Positions 11,076 to 23,215 of a stretch of DNA of 64,000 nucleotides are shown one piece after another. The notes beneath the pieces were generated by a model. It worked only from the letters and a program-made list of their open reading frames with translations. It did not search any database and had not been told where the DNA came from. Origin of the DNA: Endomychus coccineus (lineage: Eukaryota; Arthropoda; Insecta; Coleoptera; Endomychidae); contig OY294071.1 of the NCBI GenBank assembly GCA_958510875.1, forward strand, positions 35,742,581 through 35,806,580. Reading direction: 5' to 3'. Both the position numbers and the translations under genes were made by a program. Position 1 is the stretch's first letter. The number at the start of each line of letters is the position of its first letter.

Positions 11076-12639
11076 TGACCAGTGATGATTATTTCATACA
11101 GAAATTTGGGAAATAAATGCCTTGAAACCTACCTCTTGTGATGGAAACAAGAACGTATAATATTCTCACGTATACGTCAAGTTGGACATAGTCCATGTTG
11201 CCTATTCTCAAATGATAAGCTGATCAGACAGCTGTGACAGTACTCACTGTAGCCGAAGATAATTATGAATAGAATCCATTTGGATATCCAAATTTATGGA
11301 TATAAATTAGGGATGGATCTTTTTGCCATAAATATCGCGAGTTAATTTTCCCAATGGACATTGAAATCTTGATTAATAACGTACATTATTTCAAAAGAAA
11401 AGAATTTGGTGAAGTACATATTCATTTCACTGAAGCTGAGATTTATGAGGTAGATTACGTTTCTAACTAGCCTGGTATTTTTACAGCAGGAGAATATACG
11501 AAAGAACATAAATTGTAGGTAAATGAATTCTTTCTCCCCTGACGAATTCATATGCAAATCTCAGCTGAAACAAAAAACCAAATCCCCTATTTTGACACAT
11601 TTCAATTAACTAGATTTGTAAGGTCACATTTTCTAGAGCACCCGGCAATATTCCTGAAAGGTTTCCGATCAAAATCAGCATGTCAATGCACTGTATGATC
11701 AATATTCCTAATAGCCTGTATTCTTTTCATTTACGTGATAGCAAACCTTACTCTGGGGAGTCATCTTCTGCGCAAATAATTATATTACTGATATTACGTA
11801 AAATTGAAGCATGTTTATATCGAAAACTTATCGATATACCGAAACTGAAAATTGACTCCTAGCAAATTGAGGATCGATATTCTATATTCTTGGTAAACAC
11901 AATTTTCATTGTGCATCTACCTAATGACTATAGAAGTTTATGGAATCAAGTAAGCTAGCCTCATGGAATTAAACTTATCCTCAAACATTCTGCCACTGCA
12001 AATTGGTCACCATCCGAATGTATACTCGAAAGAAGTGACTTTAATTCCAGAAAGAAAGATTTGATTTGAACCAAATATGTGATAGTAAGAACGAACCAGT
12101 TGAGTGTAATAACATATCGAATCGGAGATTATTAACTAACCTAGAGCAGACTACTGTGGGACACCTTCATCATATATTGATCAATATTCTCAAACAAAAA
12201 TTGATAGAAACCGTATCATAGTTCATCAAGTTTCAATGTGGTGTAGCATTCTTAATGAATGACTAATTCTACTGATATTTTCCTAATGCCAAGAAAAATA
12301 TTTGGATATTCACTAGTATAACAAAGCTTCCACGAAGAAATTATTTATGGTTTCCATATTTGTACTTGGAATTCCATAGGAGATAGTATTATTTCACATG
12401 CTAACAGTGTGTAAACAATATAATCAAAGCTGAAATTCAACCCCAACAATATGCAAACATAGCGCATCTGTAATTACACAGTGGAAATAATATCAGTAAT
12501 GGAATTGTTCACACGTATGGCTAATGGTGATGGCTCATATAATAACTTGAATGTATTTGGTTTGGAATTTTTCATTCCATGTAACTTATTGACTTGGTAA
12601 ATTACTTTAAGTATAGTATGATTTACAATCCTAGAATAA
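11076..12639. other. AT-rich stretch without recognised genes
   Basis: Scattered short frames on both strands, none with a motif I recognise. No repeat shared with other parts of the window was seen. Confidence 0.45.
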
Positions 12640-13885
12640 TGATTTCTTATTGCCTCCAGATAGATCTTATGCATCCATTTGGGATTGCAGAAAAACTTTC
12701 GGCAGCACATGGGGATTACAACTATATTCAATGAATTTACACGGCTGTGTCAAGAATTTTGGTCACAGGTACCACGGTTGTGTGGTAGCCAGGATCGAGG
12801 ACTGCTATGTCCCAACGTCTCTTGTATCGACTGCAGCGTCTCGCATGTAAAGGTGTTACTATTGGTATGATGTCGGCTCCAACAAGGACTCTTTATAACA
12901 CCTCATCAAGGTTGAAGCCATCAGAATGGAAAACTGGTTAGGCTACAGGACTAAATCGGAGTTGGTGGGAACTCAAGTCATCCGGAGTGAGGCCACTTTT
13001 AAGTGACTCATACTTCAAATGAGGCAAGATAGCATGATTCCAGTTATGTGACTCATTTCTCTTGAAATCCTCACACCAGATAGAATAGTTTGGAATAATA
13101 AAACTCTCCCCCTGGTGCACTCAGGTGGGCAAGAATGGTTGTCGGGTTCAAAATAGATTCGGATTCGGGTGTCGAAATGTACTTAAAATGATCAAGGATC
13201 ACAATATCAGTTATGGAGGTGGCGGCTTACGCAATTTCAGCTCTATGGGCACTCAATTCCCCTACAATCAAGGCTAGTCTTAGAGTGCAGAGAAGCACTG
13301 GCTGAGCTAGCCAGAACAACCAACTCATCAGGATTCCATGATACAGTGGATTTGAGGATAAAATGTTATGAGATGCCCCTGTCGAGCCAGAGTCGAAGAT
13401 CGCTTCATCAATCTGCGTTGGAGGTCTCCCCGTTCGTGGCCACCTTAACAAACAGTGATCTAACTTGTGGCGAAACTCCCCAGACATGAGTCTAGCCAAA
13501 TTCTTCATCAGAGAACCTGTATTTAGGTTCTCTGAAAACCCCTCTCTCTTAACAGAAAGGACCTTAGTAGTATGACTGGAATCCACAGGTGTGACTGTCG
13601 TCTTAGACGCATACATATTAGGAGCATTGTAGGACCCTATATGTGGGAAATATCAGAAGGTGCAAGAAACTGCCTGTCATATCCTATTGGAATACCCAAC
13701 TCTGGCATCCCTCAAGCATCATTACTTTGACGAAGTAGAGCTGGTTCCGTACGGTCTTATGGAAGCCAGTGTTAGCATAATTCTGGATTTGTGGCGGGTA
13801 CCAAACCTGCCAGAATAGATTATGCTACTGGTGATGAGGCGCAGAATGAGTCCAATTCGGCAGCCTATGAGTATCTAGGGGTCAA
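12640..13885 (+). pseudogene. I/R1-group element: RT thumb to 3' end
   Basis: On plus: TTVVW*PGSRTAMSQRLLYR followed by 'LQRLACKGVT' (the 'LNRIQRLACLGITG' thumb block), a decayed RNase H, then 'LVLECREALAELARTT', 'LWRNSPDMSLAKFFI', 'NPSLLTERTLVV' and the C-terminal 'KVQETACHILLEYPTLASLK' (the usual CxxCxxxxETxxHxxxxC tail with cysteines lost). At least five stops or shifts occur. The 129-aa frame on the opposite strand (13227-13616) is an antisense shadow. This is a separate copy from the one at 9.8 kb, because both contain the thumb. Confidence 0.75.
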
Positions 13886-16344
13886 ATCCCTGCCCTCTAA
13901 TGATGATAATGATGACGCTTCCAGATATGTAACAAACTTGAAAATAATTTGTTTTTCTGTGAAGGTAGTGTTGCATTTTATTATATTTTACACCACAGTC
14001 TTCAAATTAAGCGCTCAATGATGACAGTTCATTGTATTTTCATCTGTATTGTAATTTCATTGCTGATGTTAAAAAAATGTTCCATCATCTTTCTGATGTT
14101 CTTGAAGTGTCAATTATTAATGTTTGAGTTTAATTGTGAATTTTACTGTTCCTCAATCTAATTTGGATGTATGTTGCGTGTGGTAATGAATGAAAAAATA
14201 TTGGCCAGTGATGACATAAGGAATTGTCCTATGTACATTTGACGACGGTGAATTTGCCCAAGCTATCATTGAAATTCTAGATTCTGGAATACGATAGAGC
14301 AGGAGCTGAACGGTCTAAGTTACACAAACTACAGAAACTAAATTATAAAATTGTATCGAACTTGGATCAAAACCCCTCACTAAATTCAGTGCAATCAACA
14401 ACACGTAAAAGGACACATACTTCACGACGCTTGCAATAATATACATTAAGCTTCGAGATGGAAGCAGCAACTTATGAACGTTGATTTGAATCAATAGTAG
14501 AATTCATTATAAAAGCTACTATCGCTGAAAGAATACTATATGTGTCTCATCAGCTGATCTGAATGATGCCAGAAAGAAATAAGTGTTGTGTCAGGTTCAG
14601 TGGATTGTCCACCGTCCGGGTTAGGTTTAGTTAAATCCTTGTTTGGGTTTTAAACATATTCATCAAAGCCCTTCCGACTATGATTCGATCAACAAACGCG
14701 GATGCATGTGGCGCAAATTGAACATAGATAGAATGACGAACCCTACTGTCGTGTTTGTCGATCCATGCAATTTTTTGGTATGTTGTACTCGCAACCTCCC
14801 TTTTCAGTGTTTGATTGCTCCAGACTATTAAGTCTTCCAGTAAATACATATTATGTGATGAGATGTCGTGTTAAGACTCGAAAAAAAGTTTAAATTCAAC
14901 TAGCTAACCCTATATGAAAGGCATCATCATTTGTAAATTGCCTTCTTATACCTTTTTGGCGTAGACATTCGTCAAGTAATCACTTTTTTTTTGACAAAAT
15001 GGATAAAATTTTATTTTTTTTCACCTAGAAATTGATGTTTTTAATTTTCCTTCAAAAGTCCATTTCACGACATTTTCACAACAGAGAGGCATACATAAAG
15101 TTCTTCTCCTCTGAATTCCATATCGAACTGTCGTCTCGGTTATTTCAGTCCTGGCGACTAGAACGACCCAAATTGAACCCTTTTTTAAAAAATACCCACC
15201 ATTTTCTGATTCTCGCCAATTTCAATAGGGTTCGGAAGACAGTCAAAAGGAACTTGTCCAGAAAATTTCATCAAAATTAATCAACTTTTTCAACAGTTGT
15301 GTATCAAAGCAAAATTTGAAAAATCGCACATAGGATGTAATAACTCGAAAACGGAAAATCGGATCGTCAAAAACAAATGACCGTTGGCTGGCTCCAAGTA
15401 TTGCATAAAAATGTCAGAAGTCTCAAATTTCCACTATATGCCATTCTTGGGAAAAAAACATGATAAACGTAAAAAATACGTTCCGAAACATGGCGGTGAC
15501 AACAACGGAAAATTCACGATAGCTACAGTATCATACGTTGCGAACCTGCCTTCGTTACAAGACTTCTTCATAAGTGTAATGATATTGATTTATAGACTGG
15601 TATCAGTGAAATGTATTTATGTTAGCAATTGATAGAACATCGTATGGATTGATTGAACATTCAACGTTTGTGTTAATTAAGTCTTCGATCATTATGTTTC
15701 ACTATGACCATTTAGTATAAAGTCAATGCTATTTTCAGCAATGACGGCTAAGCCAATTAGTTAATGAATCTAGTTTATCTGTTTTTAAATAGCGAGGTGA
15801 TTTCAATATTGTACCAGAATTGTGTAATTGCACTTGTTTTATCCAGCATCAATTTGTAAATTACTAGATTTTCGATCAATTAAATTATTCGTCTGCAATC
15901 TCTTCGTTAATGTTTTTTAATCGAGCTAATATTCGTGAATGAATGGCCTGATGCAGAAGCCATTGTCATAAATAACAAGATTACAGGATTCAAATTCATT
16001 CGTAATATTTAATTCATTTCTGTATTTAACAGATGCATATAATATGAAGATCATTATTAAAGCCATTAAATGGGTATGTATATTATTTTGTATTAAAATG
16101 AGGCGGATAATATATCGAGAATCAAATGTCATCATTATTCCTTTCGATTCAAAGATATCACGAGATTGGAAGAAACGACGAAAATAGTGTTGGACATACA
16201 TGCCAATGCATTGCATTTTGAACTACTCTCTCAATAGGACATCTACCTTTCGGTAGGTGTTGTTTGGACCTATTTTGTTCTCTTACATCTCCAAATCCTT
16301 TTATATACCTCTGGAAGAGTTGGTCGAATAGTGACATCATCATC
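13886..16344. other. Long AT-rich stretch, no recognised gene
   Basis: 14.9-15.55 kb has long homopolymer runs and phrases such as 'taactcgaaaacggaaaatc' and 'cagaaaatttcatcaaaatt', of a style common in dispersed insect repeats. I cannot tie it to another copy in the window. Open frames here (for example 15384-15632 plus) show no motif. Confidence 0.4.
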
Positions 16345-16397
16345 CTACTCATTCCGACAGCTGTCCGTAACTGAGAGACGTAGTGTCACTGTTCGAC
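16345..16397 (-). CDS. Candidate terminal exon (weak)
   Basis: On minus the stretch starts after an acceptor 'gaatgtttttag' and reads RTVTLRLSVTDSCRNE to a TAG. Its phase (two bases complete a codon) matches the phase of the exon candidate at 16503-16763, giving an intron of about 105 bp. Only splice consensus and phase support it. The protein is not recognised. Confidence 0.2.
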
Positions 16398-16502
16398 CTA
16401 AAAACATTCTAATTATCAACTTCCAACACGAGTACGTTGTTCTTATTCATACAATGCATTATTATATCTTGGTTGAAAATTGCGAATACTAGAACTACTT
16501 AC

Positions 16503-16763
16503 CAACATCTCTTAACAAGGACTGCAGTACCGGAATGTTATACAGATTGAGTCGGATCAAGCGGTGTATATGATTAATATGAGAGTATGAGAGAGCCAGA
16601 CGCATCGTATTGTTAATACGATGAACAGAAGAAGAACTTGTGTTGTGCGGTAGGGAAAGGGGAGTGTGCATTGCACAGGTCGAATTGTTAGTAAGAATTA
16701 AAGATGCGTTGCTATTCAGCGATCTGTTGTTATTCATCAACTGTTGTTTCATAAAAGCGTATT
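16503..16763 (-). CDS. Candidate internal exon of an unrecognised gene (weak)
   Basis: An 87-codon open stretch on minus between an acceptor (gatattagacag) and a consensus donor (gtaagt at complement 16502-16497). It includes MKQQLMNNNRSLNSNASL, 'STCAMHTPLSLPHNTSSSS' and 'HRLIRLNLYNIPVLQSLLRD'. The Asn/Ser-rich start and Leu-rich end resemble low-complexity parts of insect regulatory proteins, but no family is recognised. An ATG lies at complement 16752. No upstream exon was found: the apparent one at 17.84-17.99 kb is I-like element sequence. Confidence 0.25.
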
Positions 16764-17394
16764 CTGTCTAATATCAAAAAGCATATAGTATTTCTACTTA
16801 GAAATAACTGTTTTGCCCATCTCTAGTAAAAATAGTGGTCTGTGCCCATTTTATTTCAGGCTGGGGATATACTATCTCATTTGCGTCGATTCTTTATCGC
16901 ACTTATTAACTTGCAATACACTGGCCTATTTGACTCAATATGTACTTATATGGATGTTATTCCTAATACCCGACACATCTTAATTGAAAGTACTCAGTAT
17001 AATGTATGAAAGGTAGTTGTAAAGAATTAATAATGATTTTTCTGATTCCCTCAAAGATGCACATAGTGATCCAAGTAAATATAAGAAAATATGTTCTTCG
17101 AATGACATTCACTATTCAAGACATTTGTACTCCTTCCCAAACTTTGGCAATAACAATGCGTTTTTGAGTGGCAATAATATAATAAAAAAAGATGCAAGTC
17201 CAAATAGTCTCAAAACTGATTCAGCATCTGGTAACTATGGGGGGTAGCTGTAATCAGTGGCGGATCAACTATATGGCAAACTTGGCACTAGTCAAGCACC
17301 TCAATTATTTGGAGCCTTCAACTAAACCTCGAACAGTCCTTGAGTTCAGCCTAAAACTAAATGTCAAAGGCCGCTAAAAACATTCCGTTGCAAT
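16764..17394. other. AT-rich spacer
   Basis: Nothing was recognised. Confidence 0.35.
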
Positions 17395-17830
17395 ATAATA
17401 TGTGTGGACTAGAAAGACATTATCATTGCTATCTGACGAAATTCAACATGAGATAAATTAGTTTATTTCATATATTCATTTGTTTCTGATTCTCTCTTCC
17501 CTTTCATTGGTTTGGTTTGGTGTCGCCATCTGACGTACTCGTAGTAGATGTAGTCTCACATTCTCCGTAACTTTTGTAAAGTTCGAGAGATCTACCATTG
17601 TGGTACAATGCTTGATTTTTTAATGGCAGATCTGTTAGTAGATGGAGTGATTTTTTGGTCTTTTCACCTTGTGGAAGGCTCGTTATAACTAACTTCAGCG
17701 TAGATTCAGTAACGTTGCAAACTTGCTCGTTCTACTGATGAGCTCTATGACAAGAGCAAAACAGTTATTTGGAGCTATAGATTTCTGACGTTACTGATAG
17801 ATGTAGACTAGAAATACCTCATCATAGAAT
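17395..17830. repeat. Hammerhead-bearing palindromic element (copy 2)
   Basis: 17395-17500 ('ggactagaaagaca', 'gagataaattagttta', 'catttgtttctgattctctc') matches 9515-9618. 17630-17825 matches the centre and right half of copy 1 (9370-9545), including 'ataactaacttca', 'cagtaacgttgcaaacttgc' and the outer 'acgttactgat'. About 130 bp between them (17500-17630) has no counterpart in copy 1 and may be an insertion or a rearranged centre. Confidence 0.55.
17729..17775 (+). ncRNA. Degenerate type I hammerhead ribozyme motif
   Basis: GTTCTA, CTGATGA (17735-17741), stem GCTC/GAGC (17742-17745 with 17754-17757) with an 8-nt loop, then AAAA instead of GAAA, C-AGTT, and TGGAGC, which pairs with GTTCTA allowing G-U pairs. 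The cleavage triplet is ATT rather than GTC. Helices I and II are kept but G12 is lost, so it is a decayed ribozyme of the same family as 9281-9326. Confidence 0.55.
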
Positions 17831-18335
17831 GTATATCTTACCTAACATCTCAGATATGATTCTTTCCCCAGCTGAGTATTCACCGAGAACGTGTTCCATC
17901 CTTTCATCATCTTCGAAAAACAATCTACGTTGAGCGTCTTCCACTAAGCCGAGTCTTCGTTGATAGTGGTTTGAATGACAATGTTCTGTATATAGATCGA
18001 TTAGAGTAAGTAGGTTCAACCTGCTTAACATAGTATTTTAGATCTTGTTCTCGAAGGGTCGCTTTAGAGTGGGCTAAACCTGGTAAAGTTTGCCAGTACT
18101 GAATTACTCTACTTTCAATCTAGTAAATACAACTATTCCAGCGTGTTGGTCAGATAAATTTTTGAGTTGCACCCTCTCTGGCCAGATATTTTTCTGCCTC
18201 ATTTCCCTCGGTGGCCTAGTGCTCGGGTATCCAGATCAGTCACTTTGTTCTTGTTGCATAGACATACAAGAGCTTTTTGAATATTTCAAACCATTTTTGA
18301 GTTACAACGATAGGAGCAAATCATTTTGAGAGTCG
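17831..18335 (-). pseudogene. I/R1-group element: RNase H C-terminus and zinc-knuckle tail
   Basis: On minus: KWFEIFKKLLYVYATRTK, then 'LIWIPEH*ATEGNEAEKYLA' (an eroded 'WIPGHxGxxGNExAD'), 'VIQYWQTLPGLAHSKATL', 'LSRLNLLTLIDLYTEHCHS' and 'GLVEDAQRRLFFEDDERMEH' with 'VLGEYSA'. The last is the 'CRFCxEExETxEHxLxxCxA' tail with all cysteines replaced. It ends against the hammerhead-bearing element. Confidence 0.75.
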
Positions 18336-20079
18336 CTTGGAGGTCTTGAATAAATAACCTCTTTACTTGTAGGTCCTGAATAAATAACCCATTCTTCATA
18401 TTTTCTGTACATAATCTTATCTCTGAATTATCACACAATGACATACATGCATATCTCTGAGAATACAATGTTTTTTGAGAAATCATTTGGACGCGTTATA
18501 CTTTCCAATATGGCCTCGTATCAATATATTCTCATTGTGAAATTTCCAATCAACAAAAATTAATGATACACTTTTGGAAGTTTCTATATGCTGATTCTAG
18601 AGGTTTTGAGAAAGAGAAAATTATTTTATAGAAATGTTATCGAGTTTAATTGTTTCACATCAGCATGGAATGTGTTTATGACAAGACATAGGTAGCTGGT
18701 CGCGTTAGTTAATTGCAAATAACTTGAATTACTTTTCTCTGCACGTACAGCAGATTTCATTTCCAGTTCCGGTAGTGATATTCTGGGCACGAAAGACCGA
18801 CATTCGTACTCGCTCACTCGCAAATGTCCAGTTATAAGTGATTGCCTGTCGATCGAGCTCCACGGCCACGCGAACCCTAATTCCTAAGAAAAACGAACAC
18901 AAAGTAAAAGCTTCGTCTAAACAAAAACACAGTTGGTGTTTATGTAGGCGGGATGGACTCTGTTTTACACCTTGCTCCTCAATAAACGTTCCCCTATCTA
19001 CCAAAGTGCCTCGAACAATTATGCCGATTCTTGCCTTTGCTTTCCATGAACACGGTACATGCTCCATCAAGCAAGCTCATAACTTCAAAGTAAGAGGTAT
19101 TATGTTCCGTTTTCTTATTTCCGCAACGCAGCCTACGGCTTATAACCGTTAAATTTGTTGAATTAGTATCAAGTGGATGAAAGCGCAGCTTTTCCGACTG
19201 GAATTGGATATCTATTCCCCTACCTCTATTAACTTCTCCTAAAAACCATTCGGTAGAAATTATTGCAATCGGTGGAAAGTCATTGAGTCTGTTTTTACAT
19301 CAACATTTCTTCGACTCTGTAGTTTATCCCAGAAACTTTCCTTTGGAATTAAATATATCGTTTATTCGTGCTGTACTGCAATTCGTAATTTTAGCACTGG
19401 TGAATCGTAAACAATGAAATTAAAAGATTTATCAAAAATTAGGAATGAGATGATACTCAACAACATTAATTCAACATTGAAGATTTTCTGCAAGATTAAT
19501 TAAAATGCTTATGGATCTGTTCTTTCTAGTGTGCGAGCAGACAAATCTCTGAAACTTGTTTATTCTGCGCTTGGTGGTTTTGTGTGGGTCTTGTGTGACC
19601 AAGCCGAGCTGCATATACCGGGTGTTTCAAATTCGATCTCAAAAACTATAAGAGACACGAAGATGGTTGGCTCTGGAAAAAATTGAGAATTTATTGTGAG
19701 TAACAATATGTCGTTGGGAAGGTTTCAAAATTTCGAGTATATCCGGAGATATCAGGAAAAAACTGAAATTTCAAAAATCATTTTTTCTGATTTTATTATA
19801 AAAAGTATTGCAAAACAAATTGCACATTTACGTTTCCACCTTTTCCCCTATTTTCAGATTTTCCAAACGTTTGGCATTTCGGACACCATCATCAACATTA
19901 TCTATTCTCAAGACTGCCATATTGGATTATTGCAGCTTTGGATAGACCCTTTCACTACCATTTGAATGATGTATAACAAGCTATACTTAGGTTTCCAAAA
20001 ATCCGAGATATCAGAAAATATTTTTTACCATAGTGAGATTTTACTTCGAGATTTTTATCATCATAGGAGACAGGCACCA
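18336..20079. other. Unassigned; GC-richer patch 18.72-19.14 kb and a repeat-like stretch 19.6-20.0 kb
   Basis: 18720-19140 is less AT-rich and open on both strands (113 aa minus at 18729-19070, 104 aa plus at 18838-19152). A minus-strand acceptor-like 'cgtttttcttag' lies near 18885. No family was recognised, so it may be an exon or an old element. 19615-19990 begins with 'ataccgggtgtttcaaattc' and has 'tatccggagatatcagg' phrases typical of dispersed insect repeats. Confidence 0.35.
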
Positions 20080-21640
20080 TTACCTATGGTTTCGAGCAAT
20101 TAATTAATTAACCAACAATTACCATTATCTCAATACACCTGACTTATTCGTCACTAACAATCCAGATCCCTATGAAGTGAAAGTTTGTGCAACATGGGGA
20201 AACTCTGACCACTCACTCATAACTACGACATATCCCTATATCACTCCACGAACCAAACTAATACATCCACGCTCATTTTGGGCGACTGGGATATTTTCCA
20301 CATTTTTTCTTTGAGTTTTATTGGGGACGAGCTTGGTTTGAATCTGATGATCCAACGCAATGTGAGAAAGTGATCTCGAATATTATCAGGCTAGGAATCG
20401 AAACTTACATTCCCCATACGGACAAACCACCGTCATCTGGTGGACCATGGTTCAATAAAATTTGTTCTAGGGCCCCAAAACAAACAGCATACCGTCGTTT
20501 ACGCGAGAACCCATATCTGAAGACCAGAATAGATTATGTTGAAGCCAGAAATACCTGCAATCACATAATAAGCGCTTAGGAAGAGACATATCACTCCTAA
20601 ATAAGATTCAAGCTTATCGAATGTTCGAATGGCTCCGTTCGTTTCCTCCCCTAACCAGAGATGCTGTCATACTGGCTACTACACCACGAGAAAAGCCAAC
20701 CTTTTTGCTGGAATGTTTGAATCCACAAGGGAAGGACCCCCCTAATATTGCTACCATCGATAACCATATGCCTGAAATTGTCTTTCGTTGGCACACAATT
20801 AGGCATATTCTGCTTGATCTCAATACCAAAGAGGCTAGGGGTCCAGAGGGAATTCCATCTGTCATTCTCAAGGAATGTGTACCAGAATTAGCACCAGCTT
20901 TCTGCAGGTTCTTCACCCTTTCATACATCTTGGTTTGTTTCCTTTCAGATGGAAGACAGCTAGAGTCCAACCAATTCCAAAAAAAGGAAAGAGAAAACCC
21001 ATTTTAATAATTATACATACATTGCACTATTATCTGTGATCTCTGAAATTATGGAGAAAGCAATCAACATTGAGCTGATCTAGTATGTAGGGAGCTCCAA
21101 AATCGTGAATGATGCAATATGGCTTTCGTTAGCAAAGATCAACAAGAGACCTGCCTGCCTATGAAACATATGTATGGCAGCAATCTATTGAAATATATAT
21201 GAAATCTCTAGCTGTAGCATTGTAAATCTCCAAAGCATTTCACCATGTCTGGCAGCAAGGCTGTTTTGGGAAACTTCCGTCATACGGTTTGTCGCCTCAA
21301 CTTTGTCGTTTGCTATCGAGTTTTCTGTCGAATAGATCACATGTGGTGGTTGATGGAGTATCTTCCGATACAATACTATCAACGCTGGTGTTTCACCGGG
21401 ATCTGTCTTGTCACCATCTTCGATTCTGTTCCATATGAACAATTGGTTAGAAATGACTACTTGTCCCGTCAACAGCTTTAAAGATGATGGTACACTTCAT
21501 ACCACTTTCTCATCTCAAATTCGAATTCCTATCTACTCTCCCAACATTCCACTGTTCGCTCACATGAAGTTCTTCGAACATTATAGCGAAAAAATTCGCT
21601 TCTTCGGCAGTATGAACATTTATCCCAAATAAGTAAATCC
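20080..21640 (+). pseudogene. CR1/Jockey-group element: endonuclease end, linker and RT
   Basis: Plus frames in order: TPDLFVTNNPDPYEVKVCA followed by 'GNSDHSLITT' (the APE-type endonuclease SDH motif), 'FEWLRSFPPLTRDAVILAT', 'MPEIVFRWHTIRHILLDLNT' and KEARGPEGIPSVILKECVP (the RT 'KATGPDGIP..LK..P' block), 'ELAPAFCRFFTLSY', then 'GSKAVLGNFRHTVCRLNFVV'. The 'YADD' region is eroded. A 128-aa frame (20621-21007) is the longest intact piece. It has many stops, and the 3' end near 21600 has the family terminus. Confidence 0.8.
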
Positions 21641-22204
21641 GAAGAAAAATTTGTTGACTATTAATTATTGCAGTTATTAAACGCTGTATAGAAGACTCGT
21701 CAGGAGGTAAAATTGGACTATTTAATTAATTAGTTGGTCGACCAGTTGTGTCGATGTCTTCAATGTTTTGCAAATTCAAGATTCGCTTAAATTCAACAAT
21801 GTACAGCTGCTCAAGATCAATATTTCCAATTAAAAAGGATGCGCCTTCAATTATAGAAAACGCAGAATCAATTTCAATTCAGTAACTTTAATGTGTATCT
21901 CTCTAAAAATGAATATTCATCATATTATATTGGAACATGTCTAATTAAAATTCATCGTCGAACAATTCATTTGTATGCGTTGAATTCAATAAAGCATAAC
22001 TTAAAAATACATGCACATCCAATTATCGTTCTATACACAATCTTAATATCTATTGTATTATTTATATAAATAAGCATTCCAACATTTCGAATAATTTGGT
22101 TTGAGTGTTGACCTGTTACGCAAGTTTGGAAATGCGACAGGTAATGAACAATATATTTCTCAAATTGTATAGAATCAGCCATTACGTGATGAAAATCCAT
22201 TCTT
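21641..22204. other. AT-rich spacer
   Basis: Nothing was recognised. Confidence 0.35.
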
Positions 22205-23215
22205 AAATAAAATAATAAATCACCGTCATCTTGTGAACAATGGTTCAATAAAATCTGTTCTAAGGCCGTCGCTACAAAACAAATAGCATACCGTCGTTGG
22301 CCCGATAACCCATGCCCGGAAACCAGAATTTGTTGAAGCTAGAAATATGTACAATGAAACAAGCATATAATGCCAAAATAAGATCAAAGCTTATCGAATA
22401 TCCGAATGGCTCCAGTTCGTATTGAACTTTCGTCAAAGCAACTGGTAAAAATTTCACTTCCAGTTCATTCCCTCCCTTAACCTAAGATGATGGAACACTG
22501 GCTAGTATACCACAAGGAAAAGCCCACCTTTTCGTTGGAAAGTATGCAGCAAAATCCGCTTTTCCATTCAGAGTTCCTATACCATCCAATGATGCCAGAG
22601 GAACGAGACAGGTTGACGCAATTAATGGAGATCTGGCAAAGATTTTGAAATGGGGATCTGATAATCTAGTAGTTTAATGCAACTAAAACTCAAGATTGCG
22701 TCTTTTCCAGGGAGGCGGATTCCACAATTGCTAATATGATTACGTCAGGTACAACTATTCCTATGAAGTATCCCATATCCGTGCTCGATATCACCACCAG
22801 CAGCACACTCTCATGGCATGATCATGTGAGGTCTACTGCGAAAACCGCACCTCTACACCTCAGCAGCTCCTCATAATCTATAAAGCACAGATTCGACCTG
22901 TCCTGGAGCTCTGTTCACATATTTGAAGATCGGCTCCCAAACATACGCTGCAGTTATTGAATTATATCTAGTAGAGGGTCATTCGTCTGATTGATCATGT
23001 TACACTTACAAGTTCATTGACCTCTCCAGAACATCGTGGAAAAGTGGGAAATCTCTCTTTTTTCTATAGATATTTGCAGGTTCATCAGAAATTCCGTATG
23101 TTGTTTCACCACGAGAGATTCCAGATAGGCGAACCAGACGAGGTCAAACTAGGTACCCCTCCATTGTCAAAGTCGAGACCTGGCCAACAGTGAAGTTTTG
23201 GTTTCGCTAATACAC
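22205..23215 (+). pseudogene. CR1/Jockey-group element with internal deletion
   Basis: It starts with the linker sequence also present at 20.44 and 48.06 kb ('tggttcaataaaat'). It then jumps to the late RT region: RQVDAINGDLAKILKWGSDN, 'QQLLIIYKAQIRPVLELCSH', 'RVIRLIDHVTLTSSLTSPEH' and RGKVGNLSFFYRYLQVH. The RT palm is missing. It has several frameshifts and stops. Confidence 0.75.

Noticed and set aside
13227..13616. 129-aa open frame on minus
   Set aside because: Antisense shadow of the I-like C-terminal region on plus, which has recognisable motifs.
17842..17985. Exon-like minus-strand stretch with acceptor, donor (gtaaga) and a phase fitting the 16.5-kb candidate exon
   Set aside because: Its translation (LLTLIDLYTEHCHS, VEDAQRRLFFEDDERMEH) is the tail of an I/R1-type element and continues from RNase H sequence upstream. 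The phase match is coincidence.
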